From contig NZ_CP089518.1 of assembly GCF_025917685.1 (NCBI RefSeq), positions 3,101,001-3,165,000 of the forward strand: a stretch of 64,000 nucleotides of DNA, written 5' to 3'. This DNA is from Bacillus cereus (lineage in GTDB: Bacteria > Bacillota > Bacilli > Bacillales > Bacillaceae_G). Made by a program: the position numbers and the translations under genes. Below are positions 52,941-62,671 of this stretch, piece after piece; positions within the stretch are counted from its first letter, which is position 1; every line of letters begins with the position of its first letter. The notes under the pieces were generated by a model, which saw only the letters and a program-made list of their open reading frames with translations, ran no database searches and was not told the origin of the DNA.

Positions 52941-54935
52941 TTACGAATTCAATACATTTTTTGTAATTTGAACAACATTTTCTGTCGTAAATCCAAATAG
53001 ATTCATGACTTCAGCTCCAGTTCCTGAAGCTCCAAATGTTTCAATCGATAATATTTTTCCTTCTTGTCCTACATAACGCTCCCATCCAAGAGATACACCC
53101 ATCTCAAGAGATACTCGCTTCGTTACAGAAGACGGAAGAACTGATTCTTTATATTCTTTCGATTGGCGATCGAATAACTCCCAGCTCGGCATTGCAACGA
53201 TACGAACAGAAACTTGATCCTCTTCTAATTTTGCTTTCGCACTAGCAGCTAAGGATACTTCAGAACCTGTCGCAATTAAAATCACATCCGGCTTTTCATT
53301 CGTTTGTGTTAATACATAAGCTCCTTTAGAAATATTCTCTATGTTCGCTTTCGTTTCATTAAACACCGGTAAATTTTGACGGCTAAGTACTAAAACGACT
53401 GGACCATCCGTTTGCTGTAAAGCATAAGCCCAAGCACTCGCTGTTTCATTTGCATCTGATGGGCGGATAACTGTTAAACCAGGAATTGCCCGAAGAGCTG
53501 CCAATTGTTCAATTGGTTCATGCGTTGGACCATCTTCTCCTACAGCAATCGAATCATGTGTAAATACGTAAGTAACAGGTAACTTTTGCAATGCAGCAAG
53601 TCGAATAGATGGACGAAGATAATCATTAAATACAAAGAATGTACTCACGAACGGTTTTACTCCTCCATGAAGTGCAAGCCCATTCGCTGCCGCGCCCATT
53701 GCATGTTCACGTACACCGAAGTATATATTTCGGCCAGCATACGATTCTACCGCATACACTGCTTCACCTTTTATATCTGTCATAGTGGAATGCGAAAGAT
53801 CTGCACTTCCACCGAAAATAGAAGGTATCGATTTCACATAATGATTAATAGCTTCCCCACTTGCAACACGAGTTGAAATTGTTTTTTCCATATCGAAGGA
53901 TAGAATGTCTTTCGCTTCGATTAAAACCTCACCTGTAATCGCTTTTTCTAATTCATCTGCTAGCGCAGGATTCGCTTCTCTGTATAAGTTGAACTGCTCA
54001 TTCCATTCGTTATCTTTTTCAATACCTTTTTGTTTCAGTTCATTAAAATGAGCTTTCACTTCTTCAGGTACAAAGAAATCTTCCTCATAATGCCAACCAT
54101 ACACTTGTTTTGTCGCTGTTGCCTCTTCTACTCCAAGCGGATTACCATGTGCTTTGTTTGTTCCAGCAACTTTTGGACTTCCGTAACCTATAATGGTTCT
54201 AATTTCTATAAGAGTAGGTTGGTCCGTATTGTCTTTCGCTAATTGAATAGCTTTAGTAATAGCCTCAACATCATTTCCATCTTCAACTCGTACATATTGC
54301 CAATGTGCAGATTCTACCCTTTTTTGAATATCTTCAGAAAAAGCAATGTTTAATTCACCATCAAGTGAAATTTCATTTGAATCATACAGTACAATTAACT
54401 TACCAAGTTTCATATGCCCTGCCATTGACATCGCTTCATAAGCGACACCCTCCATTAAGTCACCGTCTCCAACTAAAGCATACGTATTGTGATCGATAAT
54501 AGAGTAACCATCCCTATTAAACTTCGCTGCTAAATGAGCTTCTGCCATTGCCATTCCGACAGCATTGGCAATCCCTTGTCCTAACGGGCCTGTAGTTGCT
54601 TCAACTCCAGGAGTATGACCAAACTCAGGGTGTCCTGGTGTTTTACTATTTAACTTTCTGAAGCTTTTCAAGTCATCAATTGAAACGTCATATCCAGCTA
54701 AATGAAGTAGGCTATATAATAGACTCGATCCATGTCCCGCCGATAAAACGAATCGATCACGGTTAAACCATTTTGGGTGATTAGGATTGTAATTTAAATG
54801 ATTCGCCCATAATGCATAAGCCATTGGTGCTGCGCCCATCGGAAGACCTGGATGACCTGAATTTGCCGCATTAATAGCATCAATTGATAACGTACGAAGT
54901 GTATTCACTGCTAATTGATTTATATTTTGTGCCAT
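52941..54935 (-). CDS. tkt: Transketolase
   Basis: 664 residues from ATG 54935, which has AGGGGGA upstream. Thiamine-diphosphate motif: [19 protein letters not shown] to [15 protein letters not shown]-terminal [13 protein letters not shown]; middle domain [13 protein letters not shown] and [15 protein letters not shown]-terminal domain [17 protein letters not shown] ([12 protein letters not shown]). It moves two-carbon units between sugar phosphates. Third part of the pentose-phosphate cluster and probably cotranscribed with zwf (39 bases apart). Confidence 0.9.
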   Translation of the reverse strand: MAQNINQLAVNTLRTLSIDAINAANSGHPGLPMGAAPMAYALWANHLNYNPNHPKWFNRDRFVLSAGHGSSLLYSLLHLAGYDVSIDDLKSFRKLNSKTPGHPEFGHTPGVEATTGPLGQGIANAVGMAMAEAHLAAKFNRDGYSIIDHNTYALVGDGDLMEGVAYEAMSMAGHMKLGKLIVLYDSNEISLDGELNIAFSEDIQKRVESAHWQYVRVEDGNDVEAITKAIQLAKDNTDQPTLIEIRTIIGYGSPKVAGTNKAHGNPLGVEEATATKQVYGWHYEEDFFVPEEVKAHFNELKQKGIEKDNEWNEQFNLYREANPALADELEKAITGEVLIEAKDILSFDMEKTISTRVASGEAINHYVKSIPSIFGGSADLSHSTMTDIKGEAVYAVESYAGRNIYFGVREHAMGAAANGLALHGGVKPFVSTFFVFNDYLRPSIRLAALQKLPVTYVFTHDSIAVGEDGPTHEPIEQLAALRAIPGLTVIRPSDANETASAWAYALQQTDGPVVLVLSRQNLPVFNETKANIENISKGAYVLTQTNEKPDVILIATGSEVSLAASAKAKLEEDQVSVRIVAMPSWELFDRQSKEYKESVLPSSVTKRVSLEMGVSLGWERYVGQEGKILSIETFGASGTGAEVMNLFGFTTENVVQITKNVLNS

Positions 54936-54974
54936 AGTAATTGTCCCCCTAAATACTTTCATTAAAGAAAATAC

Positions 54975-56459
54975 TTATTTTTCCGTTTTTTGATCTAACC
55001 ACCATTTAAATCCACTTTCTTGTAATAGTTCATTAGACGCATCTGGACCATATGAACCCGACTCATATTCATGAAGTGGCAATAAGTTTTCCTCGAATGC
55101 TTCAAGAATTGGTTGTACCCATTCCCATGACAATTCAACTTCTCTCCAATGTGCAAAGAATGTAGCGTCTCCACTCACAGCATCATGAATGAGTCTTTCA
55201 TACGCTTCAGGTACTCCCACATCCGCTTGCTCGCAAGTAAAGTTAATACGGATCGGTTCAATTTCTCCATTTTTCAATGGATTTTTACTATTTAACTGTA
55301 ATGAAACGTTCTCACCTGGGCTAATTTCAATTATTAATAAGTTAGGTTCTGCATTTGGATTATTATCTTGATACTGCTGTTTTAACGTATTTTTAAATTC
55401 GATTACAATACGAGTAGACTTTTCTTTCATTCTTTTGCCTGTTCGTATATAAAATGGAACGCCTGTCCAAAATGGATTATCGATCCACAAGCGAGCAGCA
55501 ACAAATGTGTCTATGTTAGAAGAAGGATTTACTCCTGGCTCCTCTTTATATGCTACAACTTGCCCGCCTTTTATCTCTCCTGCAGAGTATTGGCCGCGAA
55601 CGATATGGTTCTGAACATCTTCTTTTTTCACTTTACGAAGCGTCTCCATTACCTTTCGTTTTTCCTCTCGAATTTCACATGCGTTAATCTTTTCCGGCAG
55701 ATTCATAGCAGTCATCATTAATATTTGTAACATATGATTTTGAACCATATCACGAATGGCTCCTGCATGATCATAATATCCTGCTCTTTCTTCAACCCCA
55801 ACTGTTTCACTCGCTGTGATTTGTACATTCGCTATATGTTCTTTATTCCAAATCGATTGGAGAACAGGATTTGCAAATTCTAATGCTTCAAGGTTTTGAA
55901 TCATCGGCTTACCTAAATAATGATCAATACGGTATATCTCATCTTCTTCAAACGTTCGACTAAGCTTATCATTAAGCTCACGAGCAGATTTAAGATCGTG
56001 CCCGAACGGTTTCTCAATCATCAAACGTTTCCATCCATCCGTTTTATCGAGTCCGCTTTCCTTAATATTTAAAGCAATTGTCTCGAAAAATTCAGGTGCA
56101 ACTGAAAGGTAGAACATTCTATTACCTTTTATGTTTAGTTCTTCTTCCCTTTCACGAACGACTTGTAATAATCTCTCATAGTCTTCCGGCTTACTCACAT
56201 CTAATGGACAATAACGAAAATTATCTAAAAAACCTTCGAGTTCTGGAGTACCTTCTTCTCTATGACGGGAAAACGTCTCTATTGATTCTTTTATTCTTTT
56301 TTGAAAATCTATATGAGATACTTCACGTCTTCCAAGCCCAATAACGGATATTTGCTTTGGAAGCTTTTGATCACTATATAAGTTATATAGTGCGGGGTAA
56401 ATTTTACGTTTCGCTAAGTCGCCTGTCGCTCCAAATAAAACAAAGGTCATTGATTCCAA
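54975..56459 (-). CDS. zwf: Glucose-6-phosphate 1-dehydrogenase
   Basis: 494 residues from a TTG start at 56459 with GAGGGGG upstream. The NADP motif is LFGATGDLAKRKIYPAL, and the active-site pattern is RIDHYLGKPMIQNL. It oxidises glucose 6-phosphate to the lactone and gives NADPH. It is the first gene of the pentose-phosphate cluster. A truncated second copy lies about 350 bases upstream (56809-57357). Confidence 0.9.
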   Translation of the reverse strand: MESMTFVLFGATGDLAKRKIYPALYNLYSDQKLPKQISVIGLGRREVSHIDFQKRIKESIETFSRHREEGTPELEGFLDNFRYCPLDVSKPEDYERLLQVVREREEELNIKGNRMFYLSVAPEFFETIALNIKESGLDKTDGWKRLMIEKPFGHDLKSARELNDKLSRTFEEDEIYRIDHYLGKPMIQNLEALEFANPVLQSIWNKEHIANVQITASETVGVEERAGYYDHAGAIRDMVQNHMLQILMMTAMNLPEKINACEIREEKRKVMETLRKVKKEDVQNHIVRGQYSAGEIKGGQVVAYKEEPGVNPSSNIDTFVAARLWIDNPFWTGVPFYIRTGKRMKEKSTRIVIEFKNTLKQQYQDNNPNAEPNLLIIEISPGENVSLQLNSKNPLKNGEIEPIRINFTCEQADVGVPEAYERLIHDAVSGDATFFAHWREVELSWEWVQPILEAFEENLLPLHEYESGSYGPDASNELLQESGFKWWLDQKTEK

Positions 56460-56808
56460 TTTCAGTCCCCCTCTTGTTGTATAATCCTGGTCAATATATT
56501 AGAAATGAATTGTACAGAAGCCCATGTTTTATAAAAAACAAAGAGTTATCAAATTCCAATTCTTTTTTATACCTTTCGCTTTCTAATTGTCCCCAATATT
56601 AATAGTGCCAATTCAAAGCATTTCTACCACAACTTACTTATTTATCGAACTTAACAAACTAATGTATATTCAATTACTTTTAGTAATTAAATAACCTTAC
56701 GTCTAGTATATTAACTATATAAATTACTATCGTCAATAAAAATGTCTCGAAATAAAGATTCTTTATTTCGTAATAGTTTTTTTGTGTATTCCTAGTTACC
56801 ATCCATTT
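56460..56808. other. 349-base gap before zwf
   Basis: It holds an inverted repeat CGAAATAAAG/CTTTATTTCG (56748-56770) that could end transcription of the zwf remnant, and AT-rich sequence likely to hold the zwf promoter. I see no gene in it. Confidence 0.4.
56748..56776 (-). terminator. Hairpin after the zwf remnant
   Basis: CGAAATAAAG and CTTTATTTCG pair around three bases; on the minus strand a T-rich tract follows within a few bases. Confidence 0.5.
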
Positions 56809-57357
56809 TCAAAGATAATGATCAATACAATAAATATCAGCTTTATCAAAACTTTTAATTACCTTCGTATTTAACTCACGAGCAGATTTTACACTATGAC
56901 CAAAAGGCTTTTCTAAAATGAGACGGTTCAATCCTTTTGTAGCCCACAATCCACTTTCCTTAATATTTAAAGCAATTACATCAAATACTTCTGGTATAAC
57001 AGATAGGTAAAACATGCGATTTTTAGGAATGTTTAATTCTGTTTCACGCATCTTTACAAGACTCAACAAATCTTGATAGTCCTCTATATTCGCTGTATCT
57101 AATTGACAATAACGAAATGTGCTAATAAATTCTTCTACTCCTGGTTCGTCATCAGTAGATATTCTAGAAAATGTAGCAAGGGATTGTTCTACCTTTGTTT
57201 GAAATTCCACATCTGATATTACCCTTCTGCCAATACCGATAATCGAAATAGATTGCGGTATATTTTGATTACTAAATAGTTTGTATAAAGCCGGATACAT
57301 TTTGCGTGTCGCTAAATCCCCTGTCGCTCCGAATAAAAGAAATGTCATTGAATCCAT
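56809..57357 (-). pseudogene. Truncated second copy of glucose-6-phosphate dehydrogenase
   Basis: 182 residues that match the first third of the intact Zwf (MTFLLFGATGDLATRKMYPAL, RMFYLSVIPEVFDVIALNIKESGL, LEKPFGHSVKSARELN) and stop right after the active-site start CIDHYL, where the intact enzyme continues with GKPMIQN. The catalytic and C-terminal domains are missing, so it cannot be active. The sequence has drifted from its neighbour, so it is an old duplicate. An alcohol dehydrogenase remnant abuts its start. Confidence 0.85.
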
Positions 57358-57425
57358 TACTTGTTCATTTCCATCTCTTGTAATACATTTTTATCTCCAT
57401 ATTGCATAAGTCCTATCGCTTTCAT
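57357..57425 (-). pseudogene. N-terminal remnant of a zinc-type alcohol dehydrogenase
   Basis: With AAAGGAG at good spacing, the ORF starts MKAIGLMQYGDKNVLQEMEM, the usual start of MDR-family dehydrogenases, and stops after 22 codons. Its stop overlaps the start of the zwf remnant by one base. It looks like what a deletion left of a longer gene, directly downstream of the LLM-oxidoreductase gene. Confidence 0.6.
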
Positions 57426-57438
57426 TCTTTATACTCCT

Positions 57439-58401
57439 TTACAACGCAGGGAAATGAGGTAGTACTTCTTCTCCTAGCTCATCCAATACTTCGTCAGCCG
57501 GGCGTTGACCATCAAATAGAGCAAGGAATAAATGATTCACACCAATACTTCGGTATATATCAAGTAATTCAATTAGTGCCTTACGCCCTGTACGGTAACC
57601 TAAACGTATTGGTGTAGGTCGTTCATTTGGATCTTCGGATAAGTCTAAATGCATCGGCTGTATAAATGGTTTGAATACATCTTGGTGATAATCCTCTACT
57701 AGTTCTCGCCATTGTCCAATTGCTGCTGCCTGATGTACCGGACTACGTGGGTAATACATCCATCCATCGCCATGTTCAGCGAACCATTCCATATTTTGCT
57801 GACTAAAACCTGTGATAAAGGTTGGAACGTGCTTAGACGGTTTTGGAACTAAATTCGCTCCATGCACTTCTCCTAGTGTCGACTGGATAGATGGGAAGTT
57901 TTTATACAAAATCTCTTCCAAGTAAGCAAACGCTTCTCTAAACTTTTCACCTCGTGTTTCATGACTAACACCTAACGCCTTAAAATCAGCACGTCTGTCA
58001 CCGGATGAAACGCCAAGCATAATTCTTTCTGGAAATAGTTGATCCAATGTCGCAATTTCTTTCGCCACACGCAATGGATGACGAAGTGATAATACAGTTG
58101 CCGACGTTCCAAATGCGATTTTCTCTGTTTTGCTTGCTAAATACGTCAAATAAATCATCATATCGTAAATTTGACCTGTTGCAGGATCGCCAAAGTCAGG
58201 ATCTTGTAGCAAAACATCTCGAAGCCATACGCCTGTAAAACCGTATTGTTCCGCTTTTTGTACTAACTCTACTTGTTTTTCCATCGTTGGAGCATGAAAC
58301 TGATAATTTTCAATCGGAATGTGAACTCCTAACGTAAGTTGATCTTTTGCAAACATACGATTATATCCAAAATGATTCGCAAACTTTTCCATGTGTTTCA
58401 C
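57439..58401 (-). CDS. LLM-class flavin-dependent oxidoreductase
   Basis: 320 residues with the luciferase-like TIM-barrel pattern: YGFTGVWLRDVLL, ATVLSLRHPLRVAKEIATLDQL, RIMLGVSSGDRRADF, and GDGWMYYPRSP. The enzymes use FMNH2 or F420 and oxygen or a hydride acceptor. The start is GTG 58401 (AAGGA six bases before) or ATG 58392. Two truncated genes follow it on the same strand. An inverted repeat near 58597 may control it. Confidence 0.8.
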   Translation of the reverse strand: MKHMEKFANHFGYNRMFAKDQLTLGVHIPIENYQFHAPTMEKQVELVQKAEQYGFTGVWLRDVLLQDPDFGDPATGQIYDMMIYLTYLASKTEKIAFGTSATVLSLRHPLRVAKEIATLDQLFPERIMLGVSSGDRRADFKALGVSHETRGEKFREAFAYLEEILYKNFPSIQSTLGEVHGANLVPKPSKHVPTFITGFSQQNMEWFAEHGDGWMYYPRSPVHQAAAIGQWRELVEDYHQDVFKPFIQPMHLDLSEDPNERPTPIRLGYRTGRKALIELLDIYRSIGVNHLFLALFDGQRPADEVLDELGEEVLPHFPAL

Positions 58402-58596
58402 TCACTTTCCTTCATTCATATAAATCTATAATTTTCTTTAATTTCGGTATTTTTTTCCAGAATTCATAAACAATACTGTACACCTTGTTGCCGATGGTAA
58501 TCGTATTACCCCAAACATAATCGTTATAACTTTGTGCTACGAGTGTTATTATAAATCGGTCATAACATGAATAACAGTACGTACTTTAAAGTGATG

Positions 58597-58616
58597 TAGG
58601 TACTTTTAAGTACCTA
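58597..58616. promoter_or_regulatory. Inverted repeat, candidate HxlR-type operator
   Basis: TAGGTACTT-TT-AAGTACCTA is a perfect 9-base repeat with two bases between arms, of the GTACTT type seen at HxlR operators. It lies between the divergent LLM and quinone-reductase-like genes. A degenerate second copy (GTACGTACTTTAAAGT) precedes it at about 58579. Confidence 0.5.
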
Positions 58617-58644
58617 TACTAAGTGAGTAATAATAAAGTGAAAC

Positions 58645-58792
58645 TTTAATCAGTGGGGGTTTTGTTCATCCCACACTGATTATTAGTTGAATCAATCGGG
58701 CTTTTACAGGCAGCCCGACCCCCACATAACTTCTTTGCTTCCGCTGAATTTTGAGGTGGGGGTCTTACTGCCCGGCAAATAGCAGAATAAAC
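58645..58792. repeat. Dispersed B. cereus-group-type repeat with three hairpins
   Basis: About 148 bases of unusually GC-rich sequence in an AT-rich gap. Hairpin 1 pairs TCAGTGGG (58650-58657) with CCCACACTGA (58670-58679). Hairpin 2 pairs CGGGC (58697) with GCCCG (58713). Hairpin 3 pairs GACCCCCAC (58717-58725) with GTGGGGGTC (58756-58764). The compact structure and lack of coding potential resemble the bcr repeats of this group; I cannot assign the class from one copy. Confidence 0.6.
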
Positions 58793-58988
58793 GTAATTAA
58801 TAAATCATGCTGTAAAAAATAACATCTATCCTTTCTTCAAAAAGCTTTACAGTTGCTTTTGCAAGTGCGTTGCATTATTTCACGTACTTTCCCCTTCTTT
58901 ATATAAAATTCTCACTTGCCAAATTCAAAATATTATACTTATTTTTCGTACTTTGCTATGCTATAACCACAAACAGGAGGTATAAACA

Positions 58989-59984
58989 ATGAAAGCACAA
59001 GTTATCCATTCTTTTGGGGATTCATCTGTATTTCAATTAGAAGAAGTTTCAAAACCGAAAACTTTACCAGGTCATGTTCTCATTCATGTAAAAGCAACTA
59101 GTGTAAATCCAATCGATACAAAAATGCGTAGTGGTGCCGTTTCATCAGTTGCTCCTGAATTTCCAGCTATATTACACGGGGATGTAGCAGGTATTGTTAT
59201 AGAAGTGGGAGAAGGCGTTTCAAAATTCAAAACTGGTGATGAAGTATATGGATGTGCCGGAGGTTTTAAAGAAACTGGTGGGGCACTTGCAGAATTTATG
59301 CTTGCTGATGCACGACTGATTGCTCACAAACCTAACAATTTAACAATGGAAGAAGCAGCTGTCTTGCCATTAGTTGCAATTACAGCTTGGGAATCTTTAT
59401 TTGATCGTGCAAATATTAAACCTGGTCAAAATGTTCTCATTCATGGAGCTACTGGTGGCGTGGGACACGTTGCCATTCAACTAGCTAAATGGGCAGGTGC
59501 TAAAGTTTTTACAACAGCTTCTCAGCAGAACAAAATTGAAATAGCCCATCGTCTAGGAGCCGACATAGCTATTAATTATAAAGAAGAATCTGTTCAAGAA
59601 TATGTTCAAAAACATACGAATGGCAACGGATTTGAAGTTATATTTGATACGGTAGGTGGCAAAAATCTTGATCATTCTTTTGAAGCTGCTGCAATCAATG
59701 GAACTGTCGTAACAATTGCAGCTCGTTCAACCCATGACCTCTCTCCTTTACACGCAAAAGGACTTACTCTGCACGTTACTTTTATGGCGTTAAAAATATT
59801 ACATACAGATAAACGTGACGCTTGCGGGGAAATTTTAACTAAACTAACTCAAATAGTAGAAGAAGGAAAACTTCGTCCATTGCTAGATTCGAAAACTTTC
59901 ACGTTTGATGAAGTTGCACAAGCACATGAACACTTGGAGTCGAATAAAGCAATAGGTAAAATAGTATTGAAAAACGTTTGGTAA
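58989..59984 (+). CDS. Zinc-independent quinone oxidoreductase-like MDR protein
   Basis: 331 residues, medium-chain dehydrogenase/reductase fold: N-terminal substrate domain (VKATSVNPIDTKMRSG, HGDVAGIVIEVGEGV), then the NADPH motif VLIHGATGGVGHVAIQLAKWAGAKV. The zinc-ligand Cys/His set is absent, so it is of the quinone or enoyl-reductase type. Its C-terminal region is FDEVAQAHEHLESNKAIGKIVL. AGGAGG precedes the ATG. It is divergent from the LLM gene. Confidence 0.82.
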   Translation: MKAQVIHSFGDSSVFQLEEVSKPKTLPGHVLIHVKATSVNPIDTKMRSGAVSSVAPEFPAILHGDVAGIVIEVGEGVSKFKTGDEVYGCAGGFKETGGALAEFMLADARLIAHKPNNLTMEEAAVLPLVAITAWESLFDRANIKPGQNVLIHGATGGVGHVAIQLAKWAGAKVFTTASQQNKIEIAHRLGADIAINYKEESVQEYVQKHTNGNGFEVIFDTVGGKNLDHSFEAAAINGTVVTIAARSTHDLSPLHAKGLTLHVTFMALKILHTDKRDACGEILTKLTQIVEEGKLRPLLDSKTFTFDEVAQAHEHLESNKAIGKIVLKNVW

Positions 59985-60070
59985 CTATAACTCGATAATA
60001 AAAATAATGATTCATTCATGCGGTTTAGCTTATTAAGCTTAATGCATAGATTAATTGTACAAATGTTAAA

Positions 60071-60105
60071 CAAGGCGATCAAAAATGATCGCCTTGTTCT
60101 TTTTA
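60071..60105. terminator. Terminator after the MDR gene
   Basis: CAAGGCGATC and GATCGCCTTG pair with a loop of six; T run follows. Confidence 0.8.
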
Positions 60106-60207
60106 AAAATATAATAGTGTTTTTTGGATTTCACCAATAGCATATCCCTATCCCTAAATAAAGCGAATAACTCTACTATAACTAGACCGTATTATTACAT
60201 TTGAATA

Positions 60208-60807
60208 TTACTTATGAAATTTCACACGCTCTTCAAGCGGTTGGAATTCTTTTTCACCTGGTGCAGCTATTGGATTACCAAATGGCATTTGTGCAATTAG
60301 TTTCCAATTAGCAGGGACATTCCATTCTTGTTTTACCTCATCGTCAATTAATGGATTATAATGTTGTAAAGATGCCCCTAATCCCTCTGCTTCTAATCCT
60401 GTCCACACGACTAATTGATGCATACCTGATGCTTGGTGTGACCAAATTGGGAAGTTTTCAGCATATGCAGCAAATTTTTCTTGAAGCGATTTAACTATAG
60501 CCTCATCTTCAAAGAATAGTACTGTTCCATAACCTGCTTTAAAGGAATCCATTTTTTGTTGCGTTCCTGAAAAATCTCCATCTCCAACTACTTTTCTTAA
60601 TGTTTCAGTTGTAATATCCCATAATTTATTATGAGCTTCACCAAATAATACAACTAATCGCGCAGTTTGAGAATTGAAAGCTGAAGGAGTATATTTCACA
60701 GCAAACTCCACGATTTCTTTAATTTTTTCATCTGATACTTGTACCTCTTTATTAATCCCATAGTAAGTACGTCTTTCTTGCAATGCAGTATAGAAATCTT
60801 TTGTCAT
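60208..60807 (-). CDS. Nitroreductase-family protein
   Basis: 199 residues. The family start is FYTALQERRTYYGINKEV, followed by KYTPSAFNSQTARLVVLFG (FMN-phosphate region) and IAQMPFGNPIAAPGEKEF near the end. It belongs to the Frm2/YdgI-like branch rather than to the NfsB branch. FMN-dependent reduction of nitro, quinone or fatty-acid-linked substrates is possible. It has GGAGGAATTG upstream. Confidence 0.82.
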   Translation of the reverse strand: MTKDFYTALQERRTYYGINKEVQVSDEKIKEIVEFAVKYTPSAFNSQTARLVVLFGEAHNKLWDITTETLRKVVGDGDFSGTQQKMDSFKAGYGTVLFFEDEAIVKSLQEKFAAYAENFPIWSHQASGMHQLVVWTGLEAEGLGASLQHYNPLIDDEVKQEWNVPANWKLIAQMPFGNPIAAPGEKEFQPLEERVKFHK

Positions 60808-61192
60808 AATTCAATTCCTCCTAAGTTTTAATATTCTTCAAAATGATACATCTCGAAGATAATATGCGTTTAAATGAGTCCATTTTTGAATCATTGAACT
60901 TCATAACACCCATTGTCAGTCATTCTGAATCTAAACACACTGCTTCCTTTAGTTGCCCTAAAAAAGCCTTATTACATCATTGATACAATCTAGTGATCAT
61001 TCGGTACTATTTTACCCATTCTCTATTCATGTATCCTGCGTGTTTCATATTTACACAAATATGAAAATAACCTTAAATTGATGGTCAAAAAAGCCAGGTA
61101 GCATGAATAACGCATCACCTGGCTTTTTACATTTTAAATTTAAGTTCAACTAAACATTACCACTGAATAGTAGTAAAAACTATACCCGTCAC
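60808..61192. other. 385-base gap
   Basis: Apart from the terminator near 61087-61128 I see no gene here. A few short frames on both strands lack ribosome binding sites and codon pattern. Confidence 0.4.
61087..61128 (-). terminator. Terminator of the BNR-repeat gene
   Basis: AAAAAAGCCAGGT pairs with ACCTGGCTTTTT with a T run on both strands; it lies downstream of the gene ending at 61193. Confidence 0.8.
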
Positions 61193-62266
61193 TTATTTAA
61201 TAATTAACATCTCATAAGGATGTTGTTCCATAAATCTATTCTCCCAAGGAATCTCTAATGATGTCCAATTTGAACCACCGTCTACTGACTGATAAACCCC
61301 TTTATTGCTAAATAGATAGAACGTTCCATCACTTGTTGCCTTTAATACTGGTATGATTGTGCCTTTAGGAGTTGGTAAACCTACATTCATTTCTGCCCAA
61401 GGCTGATCTTTTTCTTTCTTATAAATAAATGATTCACATTTTCCATTATTGTAATCATGCGCTACATGTGGATTTGAAGATGTCGCGATAATAATATTTT
61501 CTGGATCATTTGGGTTAACTGCCATTTGATATGCGTAATGATGCTTTAACCCACTACACATATAGTTCCAAGTCTTACCTCCATCATTACTCTCCGCATA
61601 TTCTTGACCTGGTTCTTTCAAGAATGAATCACCTAACACCCCATATAAACGATTTGGAGCATTGCGATGCGATTTAAGAATATGAATATCTTGAGGATAG
61701 TTCCCCTCTTTTTCCTCAGTCCACGTCATACCGCCATCTACACTTTTAATTAATCCCCCAACCTCAATCGTTGTATAAATAGTTTCTGGATTATTAGCAT
61801 CAATTTCAATATGTTTTACGTGGTGCGTATATGTTCTTTGAGGAAAGAACCATGATGAATACGATGGCATTTGTCGATAATCCGTTAGCAATTCAAAACT
61901 GTCTCCTCCATTTTTGGATACAAACATGGCGCTCGGTTCAGTTCCTACATATACGATCCCGTTACCGTCATCACCCTTCTCTGGAGATACAGAAACTGCT
62001 GTAATAGCTCTCATATGAATAGCATTGGCCGGGAACACTTCACCAAAAGAAGGTAACGTACCAATCGCTTCCCATGAACTTCCTCCATCTTTGCTTCTCC
62101 ATAATCCCCTATCAAAAGTACCACAATACATTCTTTCTTGGTCGTATGGATCTAAAGCTAACGCAACTGGATTAGCACCTACAAACTGTGATTGGACGCT
62201 CCATGTTGAGTCTTTTTTTTCTGCAATTACAAGTTCTCTATCAAACGCTAATATGAATTTTTCCAT
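61193..62266 (-). CDS. BNR/Asp-box repeat protein (VPS10/sialidase-like propeller)
   Basis: 357 residues with at least four Asp-box motifs: SKDGGSSWEAIG, SKNGGDSFELL, SVDGGMTWTEE, SNDGGKTWNYM, SVDGGSNWTSL. These lie at blade turns of a beta-propeller, as in sialidases and photosystem assembly proteins. There is no signal peptide, so it is probably cytoplasmic, and the catalytic residues of a sialidase are not evident. Two palindromes with ATGCTATAGCAT cores lie upstream. Confidence 0.8.
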   Translation of the reverse strand: MEKFILAFDRELVIAEKKDSTWSVQSQFVGANPVALALDPYDQERMYCGTFDRGLWRSKDGGSSWEAIGTLPSFGEVFPANAIHMRAITAVSVSPEKGDDGNGIVYVGTEPSAMFVSKNGGDSFELLTDYRQMPSYSSWFFPQRTYTHHVKHIEIDANNPETIYTTIEVGGLIKSVDGGMTWTEEKEGNYPQDIHILKSHRNAPNRLYGVLGDSFLKEPGQEYAESNDGGKTWNYMCSGLKHHYAYQMAVNPNDPENIIIATSSNPHVAHDYNNGKCESFIYKKEKDQPWAEMNVGLPTPKGTIIPVLKATSDGTFYLFSNKGVYQSVDGGSNWTSLEIPWENRFMEQHPYEMLIIK

Positions 62267-62339
62267 AACTAAAATCTCCTCGTTTCATAAATTCCCTACT
62301 ATATTATTTAAATTTTGAACATTACAAGTTAAGAAATGG

Positions 62340-62365
62340 CATTTATATGCTATAGCATATAAATG
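62340..62365. promoter_or_regulatory. 26-base perfect palindrome, candidate MarR operator 1
   Basis: The arms CATTTATATGCTA and TAGCATATAAATG are exact complements. It lies just upstream of the BNR-repeat gene on the minus strand and shares the core ATGCTATAGCAT with a second site at 62499. Confidence 0.65.
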
Positions 62366-62397
62366 ATGAATTTTATAAGGAATATGTGATTAATAAC

Positions 62398-62469
62398 TTA
62401 CATTATATAATTTGTTAACTTCACATCAGTACGATGAACAAGATATCCTGTTAAATCATATAAGCCCAT
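62398..62469 (-). pseudogene. Truncated MarR-family regulator
   Basis: With GGAGGTGG upstream, the ORF reads MGLYDLTGYLVHRTDVKLTN and three more residues, then stops. That is the usual first helix of a MarR regulator (a phrase like GYLVHRTDVKLTNY). The DNA-binding domain is absent, so it looks like a deletion remnant. Two ATGCTATAGCAT palindromes flank it. Confidence 0.6.
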
Positions 62470-62494
62470 ATGCCACCTCCAAACAACTTATAAT

Positions 62495-62514
62495 ATACAT
62501 GCTATAGCATACAT
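62495..62514. promoter_or_regulatory. Palindrome, candidate MarR operator 2
   Basis: A core ATGCTATAGCAT (62499-62510) with partial outer symmetry, upstream of the MarR remnant start. Same core as operator 1. Confidence 0.6.
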
Positions 62515-62631
62515 TTTATAGAATGCATTATTTTATGTCAAACTTTATACTATTTTAAAATCAGTTTTCCACATAACCTAAAACAATTCAAAAGTCATAA
62601 ACAGAAACACTTTATTGAATAGAAACTATAA

Positions 62632-62660
62632 AAAAAGAGCGCAATTTTTTGCACTCTTTT
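62632..62660 (-). terminator. Terminator of the aldo/keto reductase gene
   Basis: AAAGAGCGCAA and TTGCACTCTTT pair with one mismatch; a T run follows on the minus strand. Confidence 0.6.
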
Positions 62661-62671
62661 ACTCATTTCTA

